The notes under the pieces are model-generated. The model saw only the letters and a list, made by a program, of their open reading frames with translations, searched no databases and was not told where the DNA came from. Both the position numbers and the translations under genes were made by a program. A stretch of DNA of 64,000 nucleotides from Anthoceros angustus (taxonomy: Eukaryota; Streptophyta; Anthocerotopsida; Anthocerotales; Anthocerotaceae): positions 1,116,001-1,180,000 of the forward strand of contig MU008159.1 of NCBI GenBank assembly GCA_010909165.1. The letters are read 5' to 3'. Below, piece after piece: positions 10,911 to 22,859 of this stretch. Numbering within the stretch: the stretch's first letter is position 1; each line of letters opens with the position of its first letter.

Positions 10911-12330
10911 GACGATTAGGGTAGAGTGGATGTGTCTTTCACATGGCTGCTTTGATGCATGATCACATTGATCATCGACTTTCCATAGCAATGGAAGGAT
11001 TTTGGTTTTCCAACTGGTTGCTTGACTCTGCGCGAATCTGTTTCCCTGAGGATGCCTCCTGTAAATGCCTGATTGATCACCGATTTGGTCACCTCAGTGA
11101 GAAATACAGTGATCACTCTCCACAGTTACAGGGAGGCCCGAGTTGACGTTTGTTTTAGCAAGATTCTGGAGGAATTCACTCCTCCTTCCTCAGGCAAAGC
11201 CAACAGTCCAATCAAAGTGCTGAGATTTGTTGGCCCTCTAGAGATTTGGAAAGCGGAGAAGGTGGCATTTGGCCTGTCTTTTCCGTTTCTTACATACCAA
11301 CCCCAGTTTCCTTGCTGAACCCTCGCACACTGAAACCTCCTTGACCACAAGATGCCACCACCGACGTAGCGAGCCGCCTCCGTGTAAGCATCGGTCATCA
11401 AAGCTCGTGAAACAGTCGGAGCTTGTTCCGACTTCCACAACGCACCAGTATCTCGCCAATCTATTTTACGCGGAACTTTTTGCACAGGATAGTAGCCGAT
11501 TTATTTTACGTCTGACAAAGATTGGCAGCTTTTAGCTTCCGGAGGGCCTCTGTTTGGGAAAAGGACAAACCCATGCGAGAACAACGCCAATTTAGCGCCA
11601 ATCACGGTGGAAGAAGTGTAGGGCGATAGGCCTATGAGCAGGCTGTCACACAGGACGTGCTCCGAAATGGTTTATCAACAGCCGCCGCCGACGCCTACAA
11701 TCATGGACACATTTTGGCAGGCTACGATCCGTTCCCCGGAACTGCCTCCTTCACCTCCATATTTGGTGCTATCTGCGAGTAGAACCTGCAGGCTGTCCCC
11801 TAATTTTGGCTCGGTGTTGTGGTGGCCAACAGCAGCATGCACGAACTTCCCGCTCACTTCAATGCAAAGCCTTCCCATCTCCCCATCAGTGAAGTCTGGA
11901 AGTCGTGTAGGTGAAACGCCTTCAGAACTTCCGGAAGACTTGCTGCCTTCTTGTTTCTCTTCAACTCCTCCGGGGAGCCGGCTTTGGTCCCCGCGCTCGC
12001 AAGGACCTTCCACTGGATAGAAACATTTTGCGACACAATCCGAGCTCTGAGAAGGGGTGGTTCTCAAATCTATAAACCGTTGGGGACGCTGAGCCTGGCA
12101 TGCGAGCCTGACTTGCTGCTCGGCATGTGGTCTTAGTTCCTGCTGCCCAATTCATGGAAGGATTGATCCTGGTTGACGGCTAAGGAACTTAGCTATGAGG
12201 AGCGAACCAGTTTCAGCTCCATTGGCTGGTCATGATCAGACTTCTGGCTTTCGTAACGATTTGCGTCGCTTGCCGGTCTTCTTCCAGACTCTCACGATTG
12301 GTTTCGATGGGCAGATGTTCGGCAGCTCGT
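10911..12330. other. spacer upstream of a kinase gene; possible decayed LRR ectodomain
   Basis: This stretch should hold the extracellular part of the receptor kinase whose membrane segment starts near 12357, but I cannot read a clean LRR series in any frame. Isolated plus-strand fragments near 11810-12070 (VVANSSMHELPAHF; LDRNILRHNP) look faintly like LRR consensus, separated by stops and shifts. Open frames such as 11634-12020 (+) and 11675-12067 (-) have no family resemblance. Either the ectodomain is degenerate or it is spread over tiny exons I cannot call. Confidence 0.3.
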
Positions 12331-14113
12331 AGTCGACCACAAGCCTGGACACAACGCACATCACCCAACTCTAAGCTTTGGAGCCATATTCGCCATCTGT
12401 GTGGTGGTTTTCGTCTTTACCAAAATCTTTATCGGGGTGTTGTTGTATAGAAAGTGGACACGAACGAAACAGGTCTGCGAGGTACAGGTAACAGGTGAGT
12501 AACTGTCGTTTGCTTCTGGTCCTGACCGGTTTGCTTTCAGATCTGGACGAAGTGACTGATCCATCCTGGTGATGGCAGGTGGCAAGCTAGTTATGTTTCA
12601 GGGGTCTAGCCATGGGAAGACGGCTTCTCCTAATTTGAAAACAGTGTTGAAGAAAACGGAAGCTCTGACGAAGAAGGATATCATCGGAGCTGGGGGCTAC
12701 GGCACTGTCTACAAGCTGGTCCTGGATGATGACTCTGCTTATGCGGTCAAGAAGCTGGCTAGAGGAGGATTTGACAACGATCGTGGTTTCGAGAGAGAGC
12801 TGGAGACCCTGAGTGACATCAAGCACCGGAATCTCGTGACACTTCGGGGTTACTACAGCTCACCACAAGTGAATCTCCTAGTGTACGATTTGATGACCAA
12901 TGGCAGCCTTGATGATCATTTACACGGTAATTGGAACGCGCCGATGAGATTCCAAGACTCACTGGTTGCGAAGTCGTGCAAAATTGTATTGCTGCTCGGC
13001 CGTGTTTCAATATTCAACATCTGTCTTTCTCCAGAACTTCTGGAACTTCTGCAATGATGCCTATGTATGCTGATGGGTGCAGACAGGGCAAACGGTGCTG
13101 AGCCTCTCTCGTGGGCTCTCCGCCTTAATATTGCACTCGGATGTGCTCGTGGGCTTGCCTACCTTCATCACGACTGTGTTCCTCATGTCATTCATCGCGA
13201 CATCAAGGCAAGCAACATCCTCCTAGATGCGGATATGGAGGCACATGTCGGGGATTTCGGGCTGGCCAAACTGAAATGCCCTCAACAAACACACGTAACT
13301 ACAATCATCGCTGGCACTCTTGGGTACTTGCCTCCCGGTAAGCAACTCATGTGTCCCTCTCTGCATGCAATGAAAGAGTAGATCCTGTGTGCCTAGAGCA
13401 ATAGGACTAACGGTGACATGCCTGACATCTGTGCTTTGGCAGAGTACATTGACACTGGAAAGGTCACTGAGAAGGGCGACGTTTACAGCTATGGTGTTGT
13501 GTTGCTGGAACTCATAACTGGGAAAAGACCAACAAACGAACTTTTCCAAGAGTTCAATGTCGGTATCGTGGAATGGGTACGTGGACTCAAGATCCCTCTT
13601 CGACACTTAAATTGAGAACGGGGGATCTGGAAAGCCACAGCTAAAACTCTGTGCTGTCTTGACTAATTGCAGGTCACGGAAGCATACGAAAGTGGGCATG
13701 TCACTGACTGTGTTGACGAGGAGCTTTTGCACTCAGCATCAGATGAGCAGCTGACAGAGGCAACAGGCCTCGCGTGTCAATGCTTGAACCCTAATCCCAA
13801 GTTGAGGCCAACTATGCTGCAGGTCGTGAAAACGCTGGAAAGACAACAAGCCAAGTATGACAAGGGCCACACTTGCTCCATGCTTGTTGATCATGTGAGC
13901 GTTCCTTTCAAATGTACCGAGCCGCTTCTTGAAGACACACTAAGATTTGGAGCGAAGTATGACCATAACTTTATCCACAAGACTTCAAGTGACATCAGCA
14001 CTGAGGCAAGCACTTCTCGAGGGTCTACTACAGAGCTTCTTCGGAGCTCCACTGATACTCGGAGCTCCTCGAGTTTTGGCCCAAACCGATCGGACTCCGA
14101 CAGTTTTGTGTGA
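12330..14113 (+). CDS. receptor-like serine/threonine kinase, FEI-like, ectodomain not readable (5' end uncertain)
   Basis: Exons: about 12330-12494 (membrane segment), 12579-12926, 13083-13337, 13443-13576, 13673-14113. The first junction is in phase, joining VCEVQVT to GGKLVMFQG. Membrane helix: [20 protein letters not shown], followed by basic RKWTRTK. Kinase motifs: [42 protein letters not shown], and [19 protein letters not shown]. The catalytic Lys, HRD and DFG are all present, so the kinase domain looks active. The set resembles the LRR-XIII/FEI1 group. A Ser/Thr-rich tail of about 70 residues ends the protein. No signal peptide or intact LRRs could be placed upstream, so it may be a truncated receptor, a membrane-anchored kinase or a decaying gene. 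Confidence 0.7.
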
Positions 14114-14818
14114 TTTCTGGATCTAAGCTGGAGGCACGGTTGCCAAGGAGCTCTACTACTGCGTGTAGGGTGACCCGAAGTGGTACACACGCTTCTTAGG
14201 TTGCACATCTCTAAGCCGCAAGGTGAGGACATCTCAAGCCGTCCCTCCCTTCTCCCGTCATCTGCAGGCAACATTCCACACCTTTCCATTCGCCGTAGCC
14301 TGTATCTTGACTGCCGCGATGAGTTATGGCCCGATTGGAGCAATCACCCTTAAAGCTCTCAAGAGCTGGGCATTCGTCCATATTCCCGGACAATCTGGCA
14401 GAGCTGAAACTCATCCCCGCAGTTACTTTGCAGCAAAAATTTCCTCATCGCTTTACTTGGTCGGACCCCGCTTCATGCCATAATTGCCATTGTAGCCATT
14501 TCGATTCGCAAAAAGAGAGTCATGATGGGAGACCTTCCGAAGGATTATAGAATCTCTGGGCACTCGGAGTCAAAGGTGGCGATGGATAATGGAGGCTTTC
14601 GGTACACTGGTATTTCAATTGCTATATATGTAGATATCCATACGATTAGGCTAGGTTTAGGGCTTTTCCTCAATTTCGGATTCGGATCCCGGAGTTGGTC
14701 GATATGACCGGATGCCCCTTCCAACCACGGATCAGGTGGCATGCGAAGAATCAACACGGGAATGTTACTGATTTGAAGGCTGTGGGTCGTGGGCTTTCCA
14801 GAAGCTGGCTGTTGTAAC
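14114..14818. other. intergenic spacer between kinase and PPR genes
   Basis: Probable 3' region of the kinase gene and promoter/leader of the PPR gene. The short open frames on both strands have no recognisable content. Confidence 0.5.
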
Positions 14819-16768
14819 ATGTTTGGGAGGCTTCGGCGGTTTATGCTGGGTAGACTGATAGATCAGGTCCCTTCTAGAGCGGTTTCAGTGTATCAGCTCA
14901 GAAGACATGCAGCAGCAAAAGAGCATCCCGAGTTCAAGATAGAGCGGAAGGGAAACACGTTCATTTTGCAGCCAAATTCTTCGTCTGCTTGTCGCTCTGT
15001 GGACAAAGTATGCAGCTTGATTCAGCGGGGTGCTGTCAGCGTGGATGCTCTGGAGTCTCTGAGTTTACGCTTGTCTTCATACCACGTTGTAGAGGTCTTG
15101 AAACGTGAGATAGACACAGATGCAGCTGTTTGCTTTTTCAAATGGGCGAAGGAGAAAATTAGGGGGAAGCTCAGCAAGTCTGCTTACACAAAAATGATCA
15201 AGATTTTTGCTGATGCTGGTCGCTTCAGTGATGTTTGGAGACTGCTGGACGACATGAGCAACAATAGTGTTGAGATTGCAGATGTAACGTTCTGGACACT
15301 GATTAAGGGATACTGTAAATTAGGTGACACGACTGAAGCAGTGTACACGCTAAAACACATGGAGCAATATGGATGCAAGCCAACCACGGCGATGTGTAAC
15401 TACGTCATGAACGTGTCTTACAACAGTGGGTGCCGTGAAAAAGCTGAAAATTTGTACGGGCAAATGTTGGAATTAGGTTGTGTCCCTGATTGCTTCACCC
15501 ATTGCATTCGAATGGACAACTTCACGAAAGCTGGGGATGTTGATGCAGCTTGCACAGCTTTTCAAGCAATGAAGGACCAAGGATTCAAGCCGAATGCAGC
15601 AATGTACAGCAGCTTGATTGATTGTCTTGGTAGGGCTGGAAATTGGGAAGCAGCGAGCAATTTGTTTGAGGACATGAAGGCTAATGGGGTTGATGCCAAC
15701 TTGATTGTTTACAGTGCCCTTCTTCACAGCCTGGCTGCTGCAGGGAGGTCAGATGACGCTTACAGGCTTTTTCAGGACATGAGGAGGGCTGGCCTTGAAC
15801 CAACAGTGTTTACATACACTGGACTGATTACCGGCCTCATTAAAGTCAACTCTGTTCAGCGTAACTGGGCATTCCTTCTCGAGCTGGTGGAAGTGGGATT
15901 CAGTTCTGGCCCTGGGTGTGATTTTGATCCTTTCCTGTATATCCTCTCAAGTCTCCGCAAGTTAGGAAAAACAGACCTTGCGTGGGTGTTTTTGAAGGAG
16001 GTAAAAGCTGGTGGACACAAAATCAATTTCAATTCGTACTCCACTATCTTTCATGGTTTTCTTGAGTCTTGCAATGTGGAACAAGCACTTGAATTGCTGG
16101 AGGAACTTTCCCATGTTGGTGGGAGGTCTGTTGAGGCTATGTACAACGCTCTTATCAGCTGTCTTGGGAAGCAGGGGCAAGTAGATGATGCTTGTAATGT
16201 GCTTCAGAAGATGAAGCAGAACAACTGCACACCTTCGGTCATCACGTACACTCTTCTGATAGACATTCTCGGCAAGGCAGGGGCACAACCGGCTGTGGAG
16301 AAGTTGCTGTTAGAAATGGTGCAACATGGTTGCTCGCCAAATAACCACACATTCAATGTTGTTCTTAATAACCTGACGAAGGCAGGGAATGTACCAGAAG
16401 CATTTAGAGTATTCAAAGGAATGGAGCAGCCTGATATTTTCTCATACAACATTGTTATAAATGCTCTTGGCAAGATTGGCAAGGTAGATGCAGCTTGCCA
16501 ACTGTATAAGGAGATGAAAAGTAGGGGCTGCTTGCCTGATGTCATAACTTACAACAATATCATAGCCAGCCTTGTGAAAGCAGGGAGGAAGGATCATGCT
16601 TTGGACGTTTTAAGTGAGATGGGAACAAGTGGGTGCTTTCCGAATGACATTACACGAATGATCCTTCAAAAGGCTCATTCAGAAAATAAAGCGTATGGGG
16701 ATGTGCTTGAGGTTTGCAGCAACATGATGCATCCAGGTCAACCTGCGAGCAGAAGTGCCCAGGCTTGA
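14819..16768 (+). CDS. P-class pentatricopeptide repeat protein (intronless)
   Basis: A 649-residue protein built mostly of 35-residue PPR motifs, for example TFWTLIKGYCKLGDTTEAVY, MYSSLIDCLGRAGNWEAASN, VYSALLHSLAAAGRSDDAYR, TYTLLIDILGKAGAQPAVEK and TYNNIIASLVKAGRKDHALD. About 13 repeats run from near residue 125 to 625. PPR proteins of this class bind organelle RNA and act in its stability, processing or translation. There is no E/DYW editing domain or SMR domain. The N-terminus (MFGRLRRFMLGRLIDQVPSR) is basic and amphipathic, as for mitochondrial import. I chose the ATG at 14819; the frame opens slightly upstream only at a GTG. The lack of introns is common for plant PPR genes. The RNA target is unknown. 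Confidence 0.92.
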   Translation: MFGRLRRFMLGRLIDQVPSRAVSVYQLRRHAAAKEHPEFKIERKGNTFILQPNSSSACRSVDKVCSLIQRGAVSVDALESLSLRLSSYHVVEVLKREIDTDAAVCFFKWAKEKIRGKLSKSAYTKMIKIFADAGRFSDVWRLLDDMSNNSVEIADVTFWTLIKGYCKLGDTTEAVYTLKHMEQYGCKPTTAMCNYVMNVSYNSGCREKAENLYGQMLELGCVPDCFTHCIRMDNFTKAGDVDAACTAFQAMKDQGFKPNAAMYSSLIDCLGRAGNWEAASNLFEDMKANGVDANLIVYSALLHSLAAAGRSDDAYRLFQDMRRAGLEPTVFTYTGLITGLIKVNSVQRNWAFLLELVEVGFSSGPGCDFDPFLYILSSLRKLGKTDLAWVFLKEVKAGGHKINFNSYSTIFHGFLESCNVEQALELLEELSHVGGRSVEAMYNALISCLGKQGQVDDACNVLQKMKQNNCTPSVITYTLLIDILGKAGAQPAVEKLLLEMVQHGCSPNNHTFNVVLNNLTKAGNVPEAFRVFKGMEQPDIFSYNIVINALGKIGKVDAACQLYKEMKSRGCLPDVITYNNIIASLVKAGRKDHALDVLSEMGTSGCFPNDITRMILQKAHSENKAYGDVLEVCSNMMHPGQPASRSAQA

Positions 16769-17939
16769 GACCACTTCCCCTTTGCGAATGACGAAGTCAA
16801 GGCAAGGACAGGTTTTCAGCATGTGCTTCCTTGCCTTCATCCGAGGCATTCCTCATAGAGGTCTGATGTTTGCACAAATGCATCAGGATGTCCTTGACTC
16901 TCCAGTTTTTTGATTGCGTTGTATCTGGCTGCAACAGGGTATGGTACATGGCTGAGACTGCCCTAACTTGAAACAACCTTGTCTGTGGAAGGTCTTTTGC
17001 TGCTCCTGGATCAGTGGTGGTCGTCAGGGCCCCACTAGTGAGTTTAATACTCTAGCTACAGCAATTCTTGGAAATGTAAGTGCAGACTGAAACTAGGAGT
17101 GGCTGACGCTACGATCTGTCAGGTGTGGTGAGTATTAACCGTATATGTTTGTTGTGGCTCTCTCCTTGCAGCTCCTTTTAGGCTGCTCCATGCAAGGTAA
17201 TGAAGCAGCCAGGCAATCCTTGCTCCCTCACTACTGCGGCTTTGTGGACGGCGGGGTACAGTGGCAACAGTTGGCAACTCTTTTTCTGTTACGACTCTGA
17301 AGTGCTTCAAGCAGAAATTCTGGATGTGAGGAAATTGCTGTCCAAGTCCTTTCAGGAAAACTATGTCACGGAATCCTGAGGGGTCGAGGCAGCGCCTTTT
17401 AACCCAAGGAACATTTCACTTTGCGCAGATGAATCAGATTACTGTCATGTAGCATAGGCATTCTTAGGCCGAGGTACTGGCTCCTGCTAAATAGAATTAA
17501 TATATGGACCTTGCTCTTCCTGGACGTCTCGAAGAATTGTGGAGTCGTCCTCAACCTTCCCACATTCGTACTGAATTTCAGAACGCAGAAAGACTCAGTA
17601 TACGAGCGAGTAAAACCACTCATGCCGGTGTACGTCAGTATGTAGTTGACAACATTATTGGTTCACAATTTTCATTCCATTCAACAGCCCAGCTCGTCCA
17701 ACAAAAATGCTCAAGCTTGAGATCAAATTATACCCAGTAAAGCCCTGGTTTCTCATACTATCCAAAGAAGCTCGGACAATGTACTGATACCACCTTTGTC
17801 TGGGATGCTGAACTCCGTAGCAACACTCTCCAGGTACAAAATTGTTACGGTTCGCTGTTCTGAAAGGTGGCATGCAAACGAGAGTCCCCGCATACAGTCA
17901 GGCGCAATCCCATCCAACAATTTCATCTTACCACGGATA
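16769..17939. other. convergent intergenic region between PPR gene and zinc-knuckle gene A
   Basis: Contains the 3' flanks of two converging genes. Open frames at 17119-17310, 17399-17623 and 17504-17740 lack recognisable content. No RNA gene or repeat seen. Confidence 0.5.
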
Positions 17940-19090
17940 TCACCGGCGGCGGATACTGCGGGAGAGCCCAGGGTCCGAGGGACACTCAACCGCCATGTGC
18001 CCTCGACCACCACAGTTGTTACACACAACAACCTGCAGGCAATCCTTGCTCTTGTGGCCGGGGAGCTTGCAGTTCCGGCACACAATATCCACAAAAGCAG
18101 GCACAGCTGCTCCTCTTGTTGCACTGCCAAGTCTTGGGCAGTCACGGGCTATATGCCCAGCCTGGCTACACCCATTGCATACTGGGCTGTTAATGCAGTC
18201 TCGTGCCAGATGACCAGACTGGCGGCAGTTGTTACAAGCCTTCTCATTGGGACAATCCACTGAAACATGGCCAGGTCTGTAGCAGTTGTTGCAGAGCCTT
18301 GACTTTGGTAACCCTACTTCTTGGGCCGCACATCCTTTTGCAATGTGACCTGGCTTTCCACATACGTTGCACACAGGCTCATTATGGCATTCACTCGCAA
18401 TATGTCCAGGCTTCTTACAATTTCGGCACAGCGGCTCAGTGGGGCATGCTGCAGCAATATGCCTGTGGGACAACGCAATAGACAATCAGCACATGCAATG
18501 CCAAACTAATGAATGTAAGCAACAGACATCTACCTGCCCACTGCAAATCAGAGTCAAAAGGACGTAGTTCTACCCAGACAAACCACAGTTGTTGCAGACT
18601 GCTGCATTTGGGCAGTCCCTGGCGAAATGTCCAGACCTCCTGCAGTTGTTGCAGAGCTCCACAAGCGGCCTGCATAAAAGGAGAACCATGAGAGGAAGCC
18701 CGTGAGCGTCTGAGAGAAACAGAGGGCATGCAGGAGCCTTGGTAATGCTTGGAATCCTATGGAACCTATTCAACTTTTCACAAACCAACACAGCTGGAAC
18801 AATAACACACAACTAGTAGCATGCTAATGATAAAATATGCAGATCACAACATCGCAAGTCCAACAACAACGAGGTGTGCAAGTTAAACGGTACCTTCCAT
18901 TAGACCGAGGAAAACCACCACCGCCACCCCCACCACTACCACTTTTCTCCCTCGGAAACATCTTGTAAGGGGTACTCCGACGAAAGGCCCGTTTGCTGAC
19001 AATTCCACTTTGGATGCGACGACCAGAGCCTCGGGTCAGGTCATCCAGGCTCATACCGAGCTTAGCCTGAGTATCCAGGACAACCGACAT
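17940..19090 (-). CDS. nine-zinc-knuckle CCHC nucleic-acid-binding protein, copy A
   Basis: Exons on the minus strand: 19090-18894, 18669-18574, 18462-17940; they join in phase to 271 codons. Nine CCHC knuckles (CX2CX4HX4C) follow, starting CNNCRRSGHFARDC and CNNCGLSGHIAAAC and ending CRNCKLPGHKSKDC and CNNCGGRGHMAVEC. The layout matches the plant At1g75560-type CNBP/GIS2-like family, which binds single-stranded nucleic acid and is linked to RNA metabolism and translation. The N-terminus has MSLDDL in a TQAKLGMSLDDLTRGSGRR context, like the UAP56-binding motif of mRNA export adaptors, then an R/G-rich stretch with a seven-glycine run. A paralog with the same exon structure lies at 22.9-23.9 kb. 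Codons here are G+C rich compared with that copy. Confidence 0.92.
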
Positions 19091-20640
19091 CCAGCCTGCT
19101 CTATAGAGGCACCTTAAATAAGTTATCAGGTGACGTGCCCTGCGTTAACCCTGATGGAATGCTTTATCCCAGAGAGGTAGAACGGTTGAATACGTCCTGA
19201 CTAAAGATTCATCCAAACTGTGCACAGCTGTCAAGTTTCTCCTCCCTTCTTCCTCCAAACCCAACAAGGCACGTCACCTCCACCTCCTTCTTCAGCCCTT
19301 CACCCTCCTCCGCTCTCCTCCTCCGTTCTCCCACAACCGATTCTCTAAGAACTACAGCAAATCCCTTTACACAGAATGGTGACTCCAACATTATGACCCA
19401 AGACATGTGTGTACTACAGTCATTCAGAAAAAGTACGCAGTAAAATGGCGCAGCCACACTTGAGAAATGGAAACGACCTACTACAGGCAACACAAGGCTA
19501 CCAACATCAGTTATAACCACATCTGCAGTGCCAGCTGCCATTCCGGCATGCAACCTAGTTTTTCACGACAAAATATATGTTAACAGCAACTCCTACATGA
19601 GGAAAGCAAAGAGTCATCCTATCTGCAAGTGCTGCAGATAGAAATACGCACCTAGATCTTGAACGAAGCGTGCACGCGGCCTATGTGAGGCACAAGGGCT
19701 ATTTCACCTGCAAAGACTTGAGCCCAGCAACCAGTCAGTATCGCAGCCAGAGCGGACCAATATACGACACTGCACGAGGGGACAAGGTCTAGCGGTGGCA
19801 TCAGGTACAGCAGGAAGCACGGAGTAGGAACATCAATCTAGCCAAGGACCTCAAATCCCCACTAACACCCAAGACACGTAAGTCAACACGATTACATGTG
19901 TCCCAGAGCTGGACATCAAAAACATCGGACTGAGCTCCGCATTCCGTCAAAAGCACGGATAACATAGAACCAAGAAACTAACCACGTTGAAGACAGTAAA
20001 GGAACAGATTCCAAATCCAAAGGCTGAGAGGAGGTGGAAATAGGGCAGACACAAGCTGCTAAGCATCAGTTCCCGCTAAGAAATAACGAGCTGGATAGCG
20101 ATAGGATAGTAGGAGATGGAAACCATTCACATTCCAACAGAGAATCAAGGAGTGGGTGGGGGGTGGCGAGGGGAGGGGGTGGCGATGCACAGAACCCTAG
20201 GTCGCGCAAGAGTGTACCATCCCAACAAGAGTCAAATGCGGCATCATTCGAGAGGACAACGGGAAGGGATAAGCCCCAAAGGTAGGGAGAGGAGATGGCT
20301 CTGGAGCACCAAGTAGAAGTAAGACAAAGCGGAGCACTCCAAGGTATGGAATACCTTACAAGTTAGGCACCCCAGCGTTGGAGCTGAGAGTCAGCAACAG
20401 CAGGTCTCACAAGGGAAGCGCTCGATTCCGCGAGCTGAACACCGCAAACTCCAAAGCGCTGAATCTCGCAGCTGATACCCCCGACGCCGCCGGGCCACTC
20501 CCTGACTGCGTACCAACACAAACCACACGGAAGACTAGGTAGGTTGTTTTTATTGCAGGAATTCCGTTCACATACAGACACAGGTATGTAGGTATAGGTA
20601 CCCAATTTTTAAATTGAGCTGGTGAGTTCTTAAATTACTA
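19091..20640. other. upstream region of zinc-knuckle gene A
   Basis: Probably promoter and untranslated leader, perhaps with a leader intron. Open frames (19209-19553 and 20363-20605 on minus; 20034-20285 on plus) have no family resemblance. A G-rich stretch near 20152-20185 and pyrimidine-rich CTCC stretches near 19236-19330 are present. Confidence 0.4.
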
Positions 20641-21112
20641 TTTTTCCAAAAAGTGGTGCACTGCTGACTGTTCCGTTATCGAGAGCTGGGGCTGGCCTAT
20701 CTAGAGTATCCGGGCCACATCCCGGCAACTTAACCCTGGACCGGCATGTGAGGTTGTGACATTCGTACCTCAACAATTCATAGCCGCTTCTTTCTGTTTC
20801 TTCCGGTTTTCTGAGGTGTTTATTAGGTGGCAAAGACCACTAGGCATGCATGCATTAATGACCATTGATCACAAATTGAACTTGAATTTCACGTCCAGTG
20901 TTTGTCTCGCTGGACCCTCTCTCCCAAAGCTCAAGGCAACCTCTAATGTTGGGCTTATTTTCACACTTCACAATGTGTCTCACTTGTGGGTACTTCTCCC
21001 GCTAGACTCTCTCTCGTACTTGCCTGCGTGCAAATCCGAGATTAGTCTCATTCCATGCTTGGCTGGCTACTCGAAAGCCATTTGAGATGAGCCACAACAT
21101 AAACAAGACTTG
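20641..21112. other. spacer at a GC-to-AT transition; nothing recognised
   Basis: No domain-bearing frame seen. A CATGCATGCATT block near 20845 is a simple palindromic motif of unknown meaning. Confidence 0.4.
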
Positions 21113-21208
21113 GAGCCTGAATATGAAGAGGAATTGGAGCCGAGACATGAAGAGCAATTGAAGCCTATACAAGAAGAGGAATTGGAGCGTGCACATGAAT
21201 AGGATTGG
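21113..21208 (+). repeat. 24-bp tandem repeat encoding an acidic octapeptide
   Basis: Four 24-bp units in a row. In one plus-strand frame they read EPEYEEEL, EPRHEEQL, KPIQEEEL and ERAHE-stop-DW. The frame is broken by a stop in the fourth unit. It lies just upstream of a Lys/Glu-rich frame at 21485-21778 and may be part of the same decayed gene. Confidence 0.75.
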
Positions 21209-21469
21209 GAGCCTGAGGCATTTCATAATGCCTCTATTGAATTTGATGGTGCAATAGAATTGCCGCTACAGTTGTCACACGGAAACATGGATGAAATGCA
21301 TACAGATGGACAATGTGTAGGAGTGGAGGCTCATGGTGGCCCTAGCATTACATTGCACATGTGGATGAAAAGCAAGCATTCCAAGCAGTGATGCCATCGC
21401 ACTAGGTGGGCGCATCACATAGGGCTTTTAACACGAAAGATTGACGGAGGCAGCCATGTTGCAGATATC

Positions 21470-21778
21470 ATGTGCTTGCCTACCATGGAGAAGCTTCTCG
21501 TTGACAACTCTAAGAAGAAGAAGTCCTTTGCACATTCCCAGCTTGTAACAGTAGATGAGTGGATCACAGCAGAGGTAAGGAGGAAGGAGGAAAAGGCTGC
21601 TTTGTTAGAGGAGAAACAAAAGAGGAAGCAAACTCGTATCCAGGAAAGATTGAGGAAGGAAGAGGTTGAAGCTGAGTGGAGAAACGAAAACCCGTGGCCA
21701 ATTCCAAGCAAGGCCGAGAAGAAACTAGCTATGGCAAGGTGGAAATTTGAAGCAAGGAGGAGTCACATGCTATTCTAG
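21470..21778 (+). pseudogene. Lys/Glu-rich fragment, possibly the C-terminal part of a DDE (pogo/Tigger-type) transposase
   Basis: About 100 codons, with MEKLLVDNSKKKKSFAHSQL, VTVDEWITAEVRRKEEKAAL and a coiled-coil-like KRKQTRIQERLRKEEVEAEW. Pogo-type transposases often end with charged helices of this sort after the DDE domain, but no DDE core is present, so the assignment is weak. Upstream, the acidic octapeptide repeat and a further frame up to about 21400 carry a stop. It could equally be a fragment of another nuclear protein. Confidence 0.25.
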
Positions 21779-22020
21779 CCAACAGAGCTCCAACAAATTT
21801 GCATGGAGTGAATCTCTATCCTAGAGAGCCTGCAATCTTATGCTAAGCCATCAAGCATACCAATAGAGAAATAGTGCCTTGCAAGACTGGCAAATCTGCA
21901 GCACATGAGAAAACTAATAGTCCTATAGCACTTGATGTTCTCCATGGCAACCATAGCAAATTTTGGGTTGCATTATGGAGTGTGTGTGGTGGTATGATGG
22001 ATGCCTTGTCACGGTCATGG

Positions 22021-22133
22021 AGCTCGCGAATCAAAAAGGCCAATGCACGCCGAAGTGTGGAGAGTTCGTTTGCATGGAGCTCGCGAATCAAAAAGGCCAA
22101 TGCACGCCGAAGTGTGGAGAGTTCGTTTGCATG
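22021..22133. repeat. perfect 57-bp tandem duplication
   Basis: Units at 22021-22077 and 22078-22133 are identical (both begin AGCTCGCGAATCAAAAAGGC), so the duplication is recent. The surrounding frame at 21874-22212 stays open because 57 is a multiple of three, but I recognise no domain in it. Confidence 0.9.
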
Positions 22134-22229
22134 TGAGAGCCTAAACGCTAGATTGGCGACATGGGTGGCGCTCAAGGTGCCGACAAGTGGAGCCAAAGAG
22201 CGTTTTCTTTGAAACCTCATGTTTCATAA

Positions 22230-22859
22230 TTATTACATTTATGATATACTATAAAAATTAAAGATGCCAGTACTACATATTATGGTGAACCTAATTATAA
22301 TTATTTTATAATATTTTGAATTTATTTTCTATATATCAATTATTTATGACCTTAACTTGCTGGGATATGGTCAGGGTACTCTACCAACTTCCAAAAACAA
22401 TTGCTCACAGCCTTGTGGGGGGTAGGATTGATGAGTCCAGACCTATTAGTTGATATAGCCATTCAGTGCTTAAAACTTATTTTTTATTTAGTTAAAAAAC
22501 ATAAAAATTATTACACTGAATGCCTAAGTTTAGAGAAATTGGATATGGCATAAACATGGAGAGGGATGTATACAAATTTCTATTTTCTTTAATAAAAAAC
22601 TAAATTACAAGTAGATTCTTTTCCATTACCTAATTAAAATATTCAAACCTTGTTTGCTTAATGGCCTACCAATAAACAATTAAGGGATTCAACACAACGG
22701 TGCCTCATAGTTGTATCAATTGCTGTACTTGATGTAGAGAATTTAGTTTTAATGGTTGGTTTAAAAGGTTAGTTATTTTTATTATATTAATAATATGATA
22801 AACTTTTTAAATTTATATGATGAAGAGAAAAGTCTTGTCATTTAGCAAATTAGATGATG
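22230..22859. other. AT-rich spacer downstream of zinc-knuckle gene B
   Basis: Very A+T rich with no supported frame. Probably the 3' flank of the minus-strand gene B. Confidence 0.5.

Noticed and set aside
11675-12067. Minus-strand frame of 130 codons
   Set aside because: No family resemblance, no splice or promoter support, and it overlaps the probable decayed kinase ectodomain.
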